Positions 7,943 to 16,207 of a stretch of DNA of 54,197 bases are shown here, in pieces. The stretch comes from an uncultured Carnobacteriaceae bacterium (GTDB taxonomy: Bacteria; Bacillota; Bacilli; Lactobacillales; Aerococcaceae). The position numbers and the translations under genes were made by a program. The notes under the pieces were generated by a model. The model searched no databases, had not been told where the DNA came from, and was given only the letters and a program-made list of their open reading frames with translations. The number at the start of each line of letters is the position of its first letter. Position 1 is the first letter of the stretch. Location: assembly GCA_938039195.1 (NCBI GenBank), contig CALHVK010000122.1:1-54197 (forward strand). The letters run 5' to 3'.

Positions 7943-8810
7943 AGTTGGTTGTATATGGGATGATGGGTGATGAGAGGTCGATGCCTTGTTTTAGTAGTGC
8001 TTCTTGATAAAGCGTTAAATAGCGTTGATAGGTAGCTTGTTGTAAACCGTTTTTTGTCATTAGAGCGATGGTGAATACAAATTGACCATTCGGCTTAGTT
8101 TGTGGTCCAATGATTTTTGGTGGTGCTGTTAGTGCTTCGTCGGTTCTTGTATATTGGTTATTAATGTTTTCAATGATGGAGTAAACGGATTTTAAATCCA
8201 CGTTACTATTTAAAGGTAATTCGATTAGAGCACGCATGTTTCCACGGGATTGGTTGCTGACAACCGTGATATTACGATTTGGAATGTAGTGAAGTGTTCC
8301 GTCGTATCCACGAACTTGTGTGGTACGGATCCCGACGCTCGCAATATTACCAGCGATGTTGTTAATGAGAACGGCGTCTCCAACTTCGAATTGGCGTTCC
8401 AGTAGGATGAAGAGGCCATTAATGACATCTGATAGGAAACCTTGTGCGCCAAGACCAAGAGCAACCCCAGCGATTCCAGCCCCAGCGAGTAAGCTAGAGA
8501 TTGGAACACCAATAATGGAGAGAATCCAGTAGATTAAGATGAAGTATAGGAAATAATCGAGCATATTTTCTAAGAGCTTCACAATCGTCTTTTGTCTATT
8601 TTCGTTTTGACCTACAATTTTTACAGAGGAGAGAATGGTTTTCTTAAATAGAAAATGTAGAAACTTCTTCCCAAAGTAGAAAACTAAGAATAATAAGATT
8701 AATGATAATAATTTCGTAAAGACATTCGATAAAATGGATTCCCAATCAAAAGAATCCCAGTAATTGGTAAAGAAATTTGAGATGGAATCGATCCATAAGA
8801 TATTGTGCAT
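7941..8810 (-). CDS. Small-conductance mechanosensitive channel, MscS family
   Basis: A 289-residue membrane protein that should open under membrane tension and release osmolytes on hypo-osmotic shock. It has a transmembrane segment near residues 30-50, two more around 70-125, the glycine/alanine-rich pore helix (AGAGIAGVALGLGAQGF), then the cytoplasmic beta domain (VGDAVLINNIAGNI, IPNRNITVVSN) and an alpha/beta C-terminus. A GTG at 8819 is part of the ribosome binding site AAAGGGTG; the ATG at 8810 has 7-base spacing and is preferred. Confidence 0.94.
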   Translation of the reverse strand: MHNILWIDSISNFFTNYWDSFDWESILSNVFTKLLSLILLFLVFYFGKKFLHFLFKKTILSSVKIVGQNENRQKTIVKLLENMLDYFLYFILIYWILSIIGVPISSLLAGAGIAGVALGLGAQGFLSDVINGLFILLERQFEVGDAVLINNIAGNIASVGIRTTQVRGYDGTLHYIPNRNITVVSNQSRGNMRALIELPLNSNVDLKSVYSIIENINNQYTRTDEALTAPPKIIGPQTKPNGQFVFTIALMTKNGLQQATYQRYLTLYQEALLKQGIDLSSPIIPYTTN

Positions 8811-8957
8811 AATTGTCACCCTTTATTAGTAATAAAATTAGTGTACCATATGTAAAAAATGATTGAAAGTAGTGCAGTTTCAAGTAATAATTTTATGGTA
8901 TTTTTTTCTAGAAAGTGTTATCATTAATTTATACTATAAGATTGGAGGAATGGCTCA

Positions 8958-9362
8958 ATGACAGGTGTTGAGATTGCTGCATTAATTGCTGCATGTGCTT
9001 TATTAGCATTAGTGGTTTTTGTAATTGTCAAAGTATCACCGATTTTATCAAGATTAAATAAAACCGTTGATAACGTGAATCATTCATTAGAAGTCATTAC
9101 AAAAGATGTTGATAGCCTTTCAATTGAAGTTGAGGGACTATTAAATAAAGCAAATGTACTCGTAGATGACGTGAACGGCAAACTTAAAGCGACAAATCCG
9201 TTGTTCATAGCGGCAGGCGATTTAGGTGTGACGATTTCTGATGTAAATACATCATCTCGTAATCTAGCAACAAAAGCAGTGAAGCTTTCAAAAACAAGCC
9301 GTGCAGTTGCGGCATTTAATTTTGGAAGAACAATTCTTTCAAAGAAGAAAAAAGTAAAATAA
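8958..9362 (+). CDS. DUF948 family membrane-anchored protein
   Basis: A 134-residue protein with one N-terminal transmembrane helix (residues about 5-27) followed by a heptad-rich region (KTVDNVNHSLEVITKDVDSLSIEVEGLLNKAN) typical of DUF948. The function of the family is not established; members are often next to YtxH proteins and linked to general stress in Bacillus. GGAGG lies 9 bases before the ATG. The YtxH-type gene follows after 18 bases and probably shares the transcript. Confidence 0.88.
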   Translation: MTGVEIAALIAACALLALVVFVIVKVSPILSRLNKTVDNVNHSLEVITKDVDSLSIEVEGLLNKANVLVDDVNGKLKATNPLFIAAGDLGVTISDVNTSSRNLATKAVKLSKTSRAVAAFNFGRTILSKKKKVK

Positions 9363-9380
9363 CGAAACGGAGTGTTGAAC

Positions 9381-9854
9381 ATGAGTAAATCAGGTGGATT
9401 TTTATTAGGAGCATTTATCGGAGCATCTGCAGCAGCAGTAACAGCTTTATTATTTGCACCAAAATCAGGTAAAGAATTACGTGAAGACTTAGCGAAAGAA
9501 GCAGATCGCTATAAAGAACAATTATCAGAATATGGTGAAATCGCACGTGCAAAAGGGTGTGAATTCGCAGAAGTAGCTAAAACTTCAACAAATGATATTC
9601 GTATTAACTTACAATCACAAGCTGGCCAATTAAAAGAACAAGTTTCTAAACAAGCAGCTAACTTAAAAGAACAAGTTGCAGCTCAAACTGAAAACTTAAA
9701 AGGTCAATTTAACGAAACAGTTGGTAAAGTAAAAGAAAACTTTGCTAAACACAAAGAAGAATCAGCTGAAGTGGTTGCTGAATTAGCAGAAAACGTTAAA
9801 GAAAAAGCTGAAGACGTTAAAGAAAAAGCTGAAGACGTTAAAGAAGAAGCTTAA
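9381..9854 (+). CDS. YtxH domain protein with tandem C-terminal repeats
   Basis: A 157-residue protein with a glycine/alanine-rich membrane helix (GGFLLGAFIGASAAAVTALLF, residues 5-25), the FAPKSGKELREDL motif of YtxH proteins, and then a long amphipathic helix built of KEQ/KEK repeats. The last 63 bases (9792-9854) are three 21-bp direct repeats encoding VKEKAED-like units; the stop codon TAA sits where the other two units have GAA. Function is unknown. A GTG at 9372 is less likely than the ATG at 9381, given ACGGAGTG just upstream. Confidence 0.88.
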   Translation: MSKSGGFLLGAFIGASAAAVTALLFAPKSGKELREDLAKEADRYKEQLSEYGEIARAKGCEFAEVAKTSTNDIRINLQSQAGQLKEQVSKQAANLKEQVAAQTENLKGQFNETVGKVKENFAKHKEESAEVVAELAENVKEKAEDVKEKAEDVKEEA

Positions 9855-9872
9855 TTTCATTTTTAAACAACG

Positions 9873-9903
9873 AAAGCCTGGGGGATTTCCCCAGGCTTTT
9901 TCT
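9873..9903. terminator. Terminator between ytxH-type gene and pepQ
   Basis: AAAGCCTGGGG and CCCCAGGCTTT pair around a short AT loop, with T runs on the plus-strand side. It can serve both convergent genes. Confidence 0.88.
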
Positions 9904-9911
9904 TTTGTTAT

Positions 9912-11015
9912 TTAGAAATCGTATTTAACAGATGTGAAGAGTTTGGCGCCATCTTTTGTAACGGCTAAGCAGTCTTCAATACGAACACCGTAGTCACCTG
10001 AAATATAAACGCCAGGTTCAACAGAGAAGCACATTCCTTCAACGAGTTCCATATCATTTCCTTCCATAATCGAAGGGAACTCATGAACGCTTTGTCCAAT
10101 TCCGTGTCCAAGACGGTGGATGAAGTATTCACCGTATCCAGCTTCTGCGATAATGTCACGAGCAATCTTATCAATTTCGCTAGCTTTCATACCAGGTTTT
10201 ACCGCTTTGATAGCTGTATCGTGTGCTTTTTGAACAATGTCATAGATTTCTTGGTGGCGTGGGTCTTTCGCACTGTCACTTCCAAAGAAGACCGTACGTG
10301 TAATGTCACTGGAGTAACCATCGACCATTGTTCCTAGGTCAAAGAGAACCCATTCGTTTTCTTTAAGAGTACGGTCTCCAGGTTCGCCGTGAGGGTCTGC
10401 AGCGTGGTCTCCAAAGAGCACCATTGTATCAAAGCTCATTTGAGAAACCCCTAGTTTTTTCATTTCGAATTCGATAATGGCAACGACTTCGCGTTCGCTA
10501 ATGCCGACTTTCAAGGCTTTCTTTCCGATTTCGATGGCTTTATCGGCAAAGGTTCCTGAGTAGACAAGCTTATCAATGGCTTCGGCGTCTTTTACGAGAC
10601 GAAGTTGTTGCACGATTGGTGTTAAGTCTACTGAGAATTGAATACCAGGGAAGTGCTTTTGTAATTGTTCAGCAGCAAAGAGTGAGAAGTCCACTTTTTC
10701 TACTGCAAAGTTCTCTTTGGGCGGGAAGCATTCCTTAATGGCATCTGATAACAGTTTCCAACCATCTTCATGGTCTTGATAACTCTTCACGATAAAGTCA
10801 GGCTCCGCTTTTTGAGCGACTTGATGTTCTAATGCTGGAACGAAGAGTAGCGGAGTATTTCCTGGTGTATATACGAGAGCTACAATTCGTTCGTGTGGCT
10901 CTGTCGAGAATTTTGTTAAAAGACGAATGGTCTCAGGATTTTGGATAAAAACAATCGGATTTTGTTTTTCTTTCATTTCATTTTCCAATTGCATAAAAGT
11001 AGGGTTTAGTTTCAT
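9912..11015 (-). CDS. pepQ: Xaa-Pro dipeptidase (prolidase), M24 family
   Basis: Cytoplasmic metallopeptidase that cleaves X-Pro dipeptides from peptide breakdown; 367 residues, normal length. An N-terminal creatinase-like domain (about 1-125) precedes the pita-bread catalytic domain. Metal ligands are visible in DLGTMVDGYSSDITRT (two Asp), HRLGHGIGQ (His), SVEPGVY (Glu) and RIEDCLAVT (Glu). AAGGAGATG precedes the ATG. It is divergent from ccpA, an arrangement known from lactic acid bacteria, and shares with it a control region containing a cre site. Confidence 0.96.
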   Translation of the reverse strand: MKLNPTFMQLENEMKEKQNPIVFIQNPETIRLLTKFSTEPHERIVALVYTPGNTPLLFVPALEHQVAQKAEPDFIVKSYQDHEDGWKLLSDAIKECFPPKENFAVEKVDFSLFAAEQLQKHFPGIQFSVDLTPIVQQLRLVKDAEAIDKLVYSGTFADKAIEIGKKALKVGISEREVVAIIEFEMKKLGVSQMSFDTMVLFGDHAADPHGEPGDRTLKENEWVLFDLGTMVDGYSSDITRTVFFGSDSAKDPRHQEIYDIVQKAHDTAIKAVKPGMKASEIDKIARDIIAEAGYGEYFIHRLGHGIGQSVHEFPSIMEGNDMELVEGMCFSVEPGVYISGDYGVRIEDCLAVTKDGAKLFTSVKYDF

Positions 11016-11049
11016 AATTTCATCTCCTTGATTCTATTGTAGCATATTA

Positions 11050-11066
11050 TTACATCAATAATGTAA
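11050..11066. promoter_or_regulatory. Inverted repeat in the pepQ promoter region
   Basis: TTACAT, 5 bases, ATGTAA. It lies just upstream of the likely pepQ -10 (TACAAT on the minus strand at about 11036-11041). No binding protein is identified. Confidence 0.35.
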
Positions 11067-11095
11067 ATAGTTTCAAAAAATATATGAAAATTGTT

Positions 11096-11109
11096 GTTAA
11101 ACGCTTGCA
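11096..11109. promoter_or_regulatory. cre site between pepQ and ccpA
   Basis: GTTAAACGCTTGCA matches the CcpA consensus TGWAARCGYTWNCW except at the first two positions. It is 61 bases before the ccpA start and overlaps the likely ccpA -35, which suggests autoregulation. Confidence 0.65.
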
Positions 11110-11170
11110 AAAGAATTATGAAAGTGCTACCCTAAGAATAGATGAAAAGATGCACAAAGGAGATTTGTAG

Positions 11171-12172
11171 ATGGAAAAGCAAACAATTACGATTTATGAT
11201 GTTGCTCGTGAAGCCAATGTATCCATGGCTACAGTATCGCGTGTAGTAAATGGAAACCCTAACGTAAAACCAGCAACTCGTAAGAGAGTGCTAGATGTTA
11301 TTGATGAATTAGATTATCGACCAAATGCCGTTGCTCGTGGACTTGCAAGTAAAAAAACTACGACAGTTGGAGTTATTATTCCTGATGTCACAAACCTTTA
11401 CTTTGCTAGCTTAGCGCGTGGGATTGATGACATTGCGACAATGTATAAATACAACATTATTCTAGCGAACTCAGACCAAAATAATCATAAAGAAATTCAA
11501 GTGTTAAACACATTGTTGTCAAAACAAGTAGATGGTATTTTATATATGGGGAACCATTTAACACCTGAATTACGAGCAGAAATCGTTCGTTCTAAAACAC
11601 CAATCGTTTTAGCAGGAACAATGGATGCGGAACATGAAATTGCGTCTGTTAATATTAATTATAAAGAAGCAACTCAAGAAGCCGTTGAAACATTAATTGA
11701 GAATGGCCATAAGAAAGTAGCGTTCGTAACAGCTGCATTGAAAAATATTGCTTCAGTGGACTTCCGTTTAGAAGGATATAAAGCTGCTTTAGACAAGGCG
11801 GGTATTAAATTCAATCCGAAATTAGTATACGAAGTGCCATTGACATACCATGCTGGTGAATCAGTAGCAGAACGTATTCATAAAGCAGGCGTCACTGCTG
11901 CAATCGTAACAGACGACGAAACTTCTGTAGGATTATTAAATGGATTAATCGACTTAGGAATTAAGGTTCCTGAGAAATTCGAAATCATCTCAAGCAATAA
12001 CTCTAAATTAACGAAGATGACACGTCCAATCCTTTCTACAATTGCACCACCTTTATATGATATCGGTGCGGTAGCAATGCGTCTATTGACGAAGATTATG
12101 AACAAAGAAGAGATTGTTGAATCTGAAATCACATTACCTTACAAGATTGAGTTACGAAATACAACTAAGTAA
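11171..12172 (+). CDS. ccpA: Catabolite control protein A, LacI family
   Basis: A 333-residue repressor/activator that binds cre sites when complexed with HPr-Ser46-P, setting carbon catabolite control. The N-terminal helix-turn-helix (TIYDVAREANVSMATVSRVVNG, residues 6-27) and hinge (NAVARGLASKKT) are followed by a periplasmic-binding-protein-like effector domain starting at VGVIIPDVTNLYFA. Length and the divergent pepQ neighbour both favour CcpA over a sugar-specific LacI repressor. AAGGAG lies 8-9 bases before the ATG. It is monocistronic, with its own terminator. Confidence 0.96.
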   Translation: MEKQTITIYDVAREANVSMATVSRVVNGNPNVKPATRKRVLDVIDELDYRPNAVARGLASKKTTTVGVIIPDVTNLYFASLARGIDDIATMYKYNIILANSDQNNHKEIQVLNTLLSKQVDGILYMGNHLTPELRAEIVRSKTPIVLAGTMDAEHEIASVNINYKEATQEAVETLIENGHKKVAFVTAALKNIASVDFRLEGYKAALDKAGIKFNPKLVYEVPLTYHAGESVAERIHKAGVTAAIVTDDETSVGLLNGLIDLGIKVPEKFEIISSNNSKLTKMTRPILSTIAPPLYDIGAVAMRLLTKIMNKEEIVESEITLPYKIELRNTTK

Positions 12173-12181
12173 GAATAAACG

Positions 12182-12214
12182 AACAGCCTATCACATAAGA
12201 TAGGCTGTTTGTTT
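12182..12214 (+). terminator. Terminator of ccpA
   Basis: AACAGCCTATC and GATAGGCTGTT around ACATAA, followed by a T-rich tail. Confidence 0.88.
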
Positions 12215-12235
12215 ATTCTATATAATAGAAGGAAC

Positions 12236-12264
12236 TAAAAAGGCTGGATAATTGTCCAGCCTTT
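12236..12264 (-). terminator. Terminator of pbp1A
   Basis: On the minus strand AAAGGCTGGA and TCCAGCCTTT pair, followed by TTTTT, just past the pbp1A stop. Confidence 0.88.
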
Positions 12265-12277
12265 CGTTTGTGTAACG

Positions 12278-14827
12278 TTATGGTGCCTGCGTTGTTGCAG
12301 GAGCCTGAGATGCAGGCGCTTGAGTTGTTGCAGGAGCTTGAGATGAAGGTGCTTGAGTTGTAGGAGACTGAGTAGAATCAGGTTTCTTTTCTTCTTTCTT
12401 TTTCTCTTCTTTTTTCTTGTCACTAGAAGAAGATTTATTCCAGAATCGACTTAATTCTTCTGGAGTCGCACCTACCATAAAGTCGTATTTTGGATTCATA
12501 GGAGGGAAGTCCTTCTTGAACCAATCAGTAGTCATTGAACCACCAATCGAGTACGTACCACCATTTTCTGCTTTAAATGAACCTGCTTTTGTACCAGTTG
12601 TTGATACTACAGAATCACGATATACAGAGTCTGGTTGAGTAAAGGTGGTTTCCTTGCCGATTAATTCAGGATTTGCTTCATATGCAGCTCTCATTAAGTT
12701 TGTCCATTGACGTTGGCTTCGCATGGTTGGTTCGCCATAACCGTCAGAGCCTGAGATAGGGTATCGTGCATTATAGAAGTTATCATATCCGATCCAAGAA
12801 CCTAGAGTAACAGTTGGTGTGTAAGCCACAAACCAGTTGTCAATCTCGTTTTCTGATGTACCAGTTTTACCAGCTAAATCAGAACTGAAGCCCATATTTC
12901 CTTTAATATCATAGAAGATAGTAGAGTTTGCGATATCTTGTAACATGTTTGTTGTTAAGAATGCTGTTGCATTAGAGAAGACGCGTTCTGATTTATCTTC
13001 GTGTTGGTAAATGATATTTCCACGTGAGTCTTCAATCTTTTCGATTAAGTATGATTCGTGGTGTTCACCACCATTTGCCAGTGTAGAAAAGGCACTTGTT
13101 TGTTCTCTTACAGAAGGACCTGTTCTTGTACCACCGATTGAAAGGGCGATATTTTGATATTCATCTTCACCGATACCTTCAGTAATTCCCATTTTCTTCA
13201 AGTATTGACCAGCGTTGATTCCTTTTTGAAGCATTGCTTGGTAAATCTTGATAACAGGGTTGTTTAATGATTTGAACAGTGCGTAACGAACCGTTAAGAA
13301 TTGGTTCGTAATTGAGTTACCATAGTTTGTTGGTTGCCAGTAAGTTCCGTTTCCTTGTGCAATACTAATTTTTGTATCCGGAACGATACTTGCTGGATAA
13401 ATCAAGTTGTTTTCAATCGCTGGTGCGTACACCAAGATTGGTTTGATGGTTGAACCAGGAGAGCGGTGTGTTGAAAATGCGTGGTCCACTTGGTTTGCTT
13501 CAAAATCACGACCTGCGACGAATCCAAGAATACGACCTGTTTTGTTTTCAATTAAGACAGCACCATTTTGAGCTGGTTCTTTTTGAGTTTTCGTTTCACC
13601 AGTACTTTGGTCAACATATTGTGTATTGTAAGTTGGTCCAATTAAGTCTCCGTGTTCAGCAATGGCTTTTTGCATTGCATCGTATACTTTTTGGTCAACT
13701 GTAGACGTGATTTTATAACCAGAAGAGCTTAATTCACGCTCAGCTTCGTCATAGTATTTACTATATAATTCTGAGTCGTTCTTAACATCGTTATACGTCA
13801 ATTTGTTTTTCTCAGCTGCTTTTGTCATTAAGACTTTAACGGCTTCACGATGAACAGCTTGATATAAGTATGATTGGCGATTTGAAGAAAGTTCTTTTGG
13901 TGGAAGGAAATCCTTCGTAATATCATACGCAAGAGCTTCTTCGTATTGTTCTTTAGTAATTTTGTTTTCACGATACATACTGAAGAGAACGGTCTTCATA
14001 CGTTCTACACCGGCAGAGACGTCTTCTTTTAATGTTGCGACGTTTGTATACGGTGTGTAAACAATTGGGTTTTGAGGCATCCCAACAAGATACGCAGCTT
14101 GTGGCAACGTTAAATCTTTTGCGGAAACCCCGAAGACACCTTGAGCGGCTTCTTCGATACCAGCGATGTTTAATCCATTATTATTACGTCCAAACGGAGA
14201 AACGTTTAAGTAAGCTTCTAAGATTTGGTCTTTGGTAAAGTGTTTTTCAAGACGTAATGCGTAAAGAATTTCATTGGCTTTACGTTTAAAAGTGACTTCA
14301 CTTGTTAAAATCTGTTGCTTAATTAATTGTTGTGTTAAGGTAGATCCACCCGTTGCACCTGAATCAGAAGAAGCAACTTCTTGTAAGAGGGCACGGATAA
14401 GAGCCTTAGGAACAATCCCGTTATGATCGTAGAATGAACTATCTTCTGTTGCGATGATTCCATCTTTTACATATTGCGAAATTTCTGATAAAGGTTTTAC
14501 AATACGTAATTCATCTGTATTTACATCTGAAATCTTCGTCCCGTCTTGATAGTAGAAACTCGAGATTAAGTTGAGATTTCCGATGGCGTCACTCATTTGT
14601 TCTTGAGTGAGTGGTTCTTCATTGGATGTCAAACTTGCAAAATATCCAAGTCCAATCCCGCCTCCGAATACACCAATGAGCATTAATGCTAGAATAGCGA
14701 TTACGAAGATGTTTTTAAGGACTGAATAAGCAATGTTAAAAATAAAACGCATATTTTTAAGAATCGGTTTGTTCCAAATAGAAAGTAGAGCCTCGCGCCA
14801 ATCTGGAGTTTGGTTCTGTTCTGACAT
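12278..14827 (-). CDS. pbp1A: Class A penicillin-binding protein 1A
   Basis: Bifunctional peptidoglycan synthase, 849 residues: a short cytoplasmic segment, a transmembrane helix (about residues 40-65), a GT51 glycosyltransferase domain (ATEDSSFYDHNG, GGSTLTQQLIKQQ) and a transpeptidase domain with STIK (SxxK), SLN (SxN) and KTGTS (KTG). The C-terminus ends in a charged lysine/glutamate stretch and a low-complexity tail of 11-residue units (TTQAPxSQAPA, two and a half copies), probably exposed at the wall. An ATG at 14845 lacks a ribosome binding site; the ATG at 14827 has AAAGAG upstream. Confidence 0.96.
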   Translation of the reverse strand: MSEQNQTPDWREALLSIWNKPILKNMRFIFNIAYSVLKNIFVIAILALMLIGVFGGGIGLGYFASLTSNEEPLTQEQMSDAIGNLNLISSFYYQDGTKISDVNTDELRIVKPLSEISQYVKDGIIATEDSSFYDHNGIVPKALIRALLQEVASSDSGATGGSTLTQQLIKQQILTSEVTFKRKANEILYALRLEKHFTKDQILEAYLNVSPFGRNNNGLNIAGIEEAAQGVFGVSAKDLTLPQAAYLVGMPQNPIVYTPYTNVATLKEDVSAGVERMKTVLFSMYRENKITKEQYEEALAYDITKDFLPPKELSSNRQSYLYQAVHREAVKVLMTKAAEKNKLTYNDVKNDSELYSKYYDEAERELSSSGYKITSTVDQKVYDAMQKAIAEHGDLIGPTYNTQYVDQSTGETKTQKEPAQNGAVLIENKTGRILGFVAGRDFEANQVDHAFSTHRSPGSTIKPILVYAPAIENNLIYPASIVPDTKISIAQGNGTYWQPTNYGNSITNQFLTVRYALFKSLNNPVIKIYQAMLQKGINAGQYLKKMGITEGIGEDEYQNIALSIGGTRTGPSVREQTSAFSTLANGGEHHESYLIEKIEDSRGNIIYQHEDKSERVFSNATAFLTTNMLQDIANSTIFYDIKGNMGFSSDLAGKTGTSENEIDNWFVAYTPTVTLGSWIGYDNFYNARYPISGSDGYGEPTMRSQRQWTNLMRAAYEANPELIGKETTFTQPDSVYRDSVVSTTGTKAGSFKAENGGTYSIGGSMTTDWFKKDFPPMNPKYDFMVGATPEELSRFWNKSSSSDKKKEEKKKEEKKPDSTQSPTTQAPSSQAPATTQAPASQAPATTQAP

Positions 14828-14863
14828 AAGTTCAACTCTTTTCATTTAAACATATTTTTGTTC

Positions 14864-14872
14864 ATTATATCA
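14864..14872 (-). promoter_or_regulatory. Extended -10 promoter of pbp1A
   Basis: TGATATAAT on the minus strand, a perfect extended -10, 37 bases before the start codon. Confidence 0.7.
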
Positions 14873-14962
14873 AAAACGGATGGAAAATACCATTTATTAC
14901 TAGTGGGAGTAGGGTTTAGAGCGGTTTTTGCAAAAAAAGTTAAAGGTGTAAAGAGAAAATAC

Positions 14963-14991
14963 TTTACAAGCATCCTTTCATCTGCTAAACT
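14963..14991 (+). promoter_or_regulatory. Sigma-A promoter of rpsP-khpA
   Basis: TTTACA (14963-14968), 17 bases, TAAACT (14986-14991). Confidence 0.75.
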
Positions 14992-15027
14992 ATGTAACTG
15001 TGAGATTAATACATGGAGGTGTAAATT

Positions 15028-15300
15028 ATGGCAGTTAAAATTCGTTTAAAACGTATGGGTTCTAAGAAAAGTCCTTTCTACCGTGTAGTTGTAGCTGATT
15101 CACGTTCACCACGTGATGGTCGTTTCATCGAAACAATCGGAACATACAACCCACTATTAAACCCAGCTGAAGTTTCAATCAATGAAGAATTAGCATTACA
15201 ATGGTTAGCAAACGGTGCGCAACCTTCTGATACAGTTCGTAACTTGTTATCACAACAAGGTATCATGAAGAAATTCCACGAATCTAAGTTTTCTAAGTAA
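15028..15300 (+). CDS. rpsP: 30S ribosomal protein S16
   Basis: A 90-residue ribosomal protein of the small subunit body. It starts AVKIRLKRMGSKKSPFYRVVVADSR, the S16 hallmark, and has normal length. GGAGGTG sits 7 bases before the ATG. It heads the block that in most Bacillota reads rpsP-khpA-rimM-trmD-rplS, but here a terminator follows khpA and the remaining genes lie 2.4 kb further on. Confidence 0.98.
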   Translation: MAVKIRLKRMGSKKSPFYRVVVADSRSPRDGRFIETIGTYNPLLNPAEVSINEELALQWLANGAQPSDTVRNLLSQQGIMKKFHESKFSK

Positions 15301-15339
15301 TTTCTATAAAGTCGACAACTCGATGGAGAGGTGAAAAGA

Positions 15340-15585
15340 ATGCCAGAGATTAGTGAATTAGTATTGTCAATGGTTAAACCATTAGTTGAATTCCCTGATG
15401 ATGTTCGTATTGACATCTCTGAATCAGATGAATTCATGGAATATACTTTACGCGTGAATCCTCAAGATATCGGTCGTGTGATTGGTAAACAAGGACGTGT
15501 GGCTCGCGCTATCCGTACGATTACTTATAGTGTTCGTACTCGCGGACCAAAACGTGTGCGTCTAAGTATTGAGAACCTAGATTAA
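15340..15585 (+). CDS. khpA: KH-domain RNA-binding protein KhpA (YlqC)
   Basis: An 81-residue single KH domain with the GxxG loop in GRVIGKQGRVARAIRTI (about residue 50). KhpA forms a complex with KhpB/EloR that binds RNA and influences cell elongation and division in streptococci and other Bacillota. A GTG at 15331 overlaps the ribosome binding site GGAGAGGTG, so the ATG at 15340 is chosen, giving the family's usual 81 residues. It is cotranscribed with rpsP and followed by a terminator. Confidence 0.94.
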   Translation: MPEISELVLSMVKPLVEFPDDVRIDISESDEFMEYTLRVNPQDIGRVIGKQGRVARAIRTITYSVRTRGPKRVRLSIENLD

Positions 15586-15591
15586 TAGGCG

Positions 15592-15619
15592 AAGCCTTGG
15601 AGAAATCCAAGGCTTTTTT
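15592..15619 (+). terminator. Terminator after khpA
   Basis: AAGCCTTGGA and TCCAAGGCTT around GAAA, then TTTT. It separates rpsP-khpA from rimM-trmD. Confidence 0.9.
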
Positions 15620-15637
15620 GTTATATAAAATTAGACA

Positions 15638-15825
15638 AACGATTACGTTCATCCTTTCGGATGTCTCTATACTAGCTGTACTGAGGCACCGGTTTGAGCC
15701 TGTCGTCTCAAGCTCTTTCAAGATTCAAATGGACTCTAAAAAATGAATTTTTAAGAGTCCATAATTCACTTTGAATGCTATCCCCCAGTACGGCTAGTAT
15801 AGAATCCGAAAGGCTTGTAATCGTT
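15638..15825 (+). repeat. Structured palindromic repeat, copy C
   Basis: Successive paired segments: AACGATTAC/GTAATCGTT, CCTTTCGGAT/ATCCGAAAGG, TATACTAGC/GCTAGTATA and GTACTG/CAGTAC. Inside are TTGAG/CTCAA around the loop CCTGTCGT, and a second hairpin with arms GGACTCTAAAAAT and ATTTTTAAGAGTCC, followed by TAATTCACT. TATAGAATCC is present on the 3' side as in copy A. This copy has ATTCAAA where the others have GCCTCAAA. Confidence 0.88.
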
Positions 15826-15888
15826 GGTAGTACATAGAAGTTAGATTTCTGCAAAGCTTCACCAAAGGAAGAAAGAAAAGGCTGAGCA

Positions 15889-16052
15889 GAAGCAGATTAC
15901 TTTATACTCACTGTAAAAGGGCACCGGCTCGAGTCTAGCGTCTCTCGCCTTTAAAGCCTCAAAGAAGGAGTAAGGAGTTCTTCCTAACTCCTTCTAATTC
16001 GCATTTAATGCGAGTACCCATTACAGTGAGTATAAAATCCGTAAGATTCTTC
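15889..16052 (+). repeat. Structured palindromic repeat, copy D
   Basis: Inner closing stem TATACTCACTGTAA (15903-15916) against TTACAGTGAGTATA (16021-16034) is perfect; a weaker extension reaches 15889 and 16052. Then GGGCACCGG, hairpin 1 (GGCTCGAG ... CTCTCGCC), AAAGCCTCAAA, a second hairpin with arms AGAAGGAGTAAGGA and TCCTAACTCCTTCT, TAATTCGCAT, and a small CGCAT/ATGCG hairpin. Confidence 0.88.
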
Positions 16053-16207
16053 GTCATCGTTTAGTAGTTATAAAAAAGTTTGGATTTTTCCAAAGCTTCA
16101 CCGGAGGGAAGAGACGACAGAGAGTGTGTACTTTCAATAGGTGCTCAAAGTTGTTGGTGCTACAATAGATGGATTTCTGCGTTGAGTTAGAGGGTAAGAA
16201 AAGGTGG

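Noticed and set aside
15638..16052. CRISPR array
   Set aside because: Units are long imperfect palindromes without regular short direct repeats and spacers, and no cas gene is nearby.
15638..16052. Remnants of an insertion sequence
   Set aside because: No transposase fragment is present; the inverted pairing continues through the whole unit rather than only at the ends.
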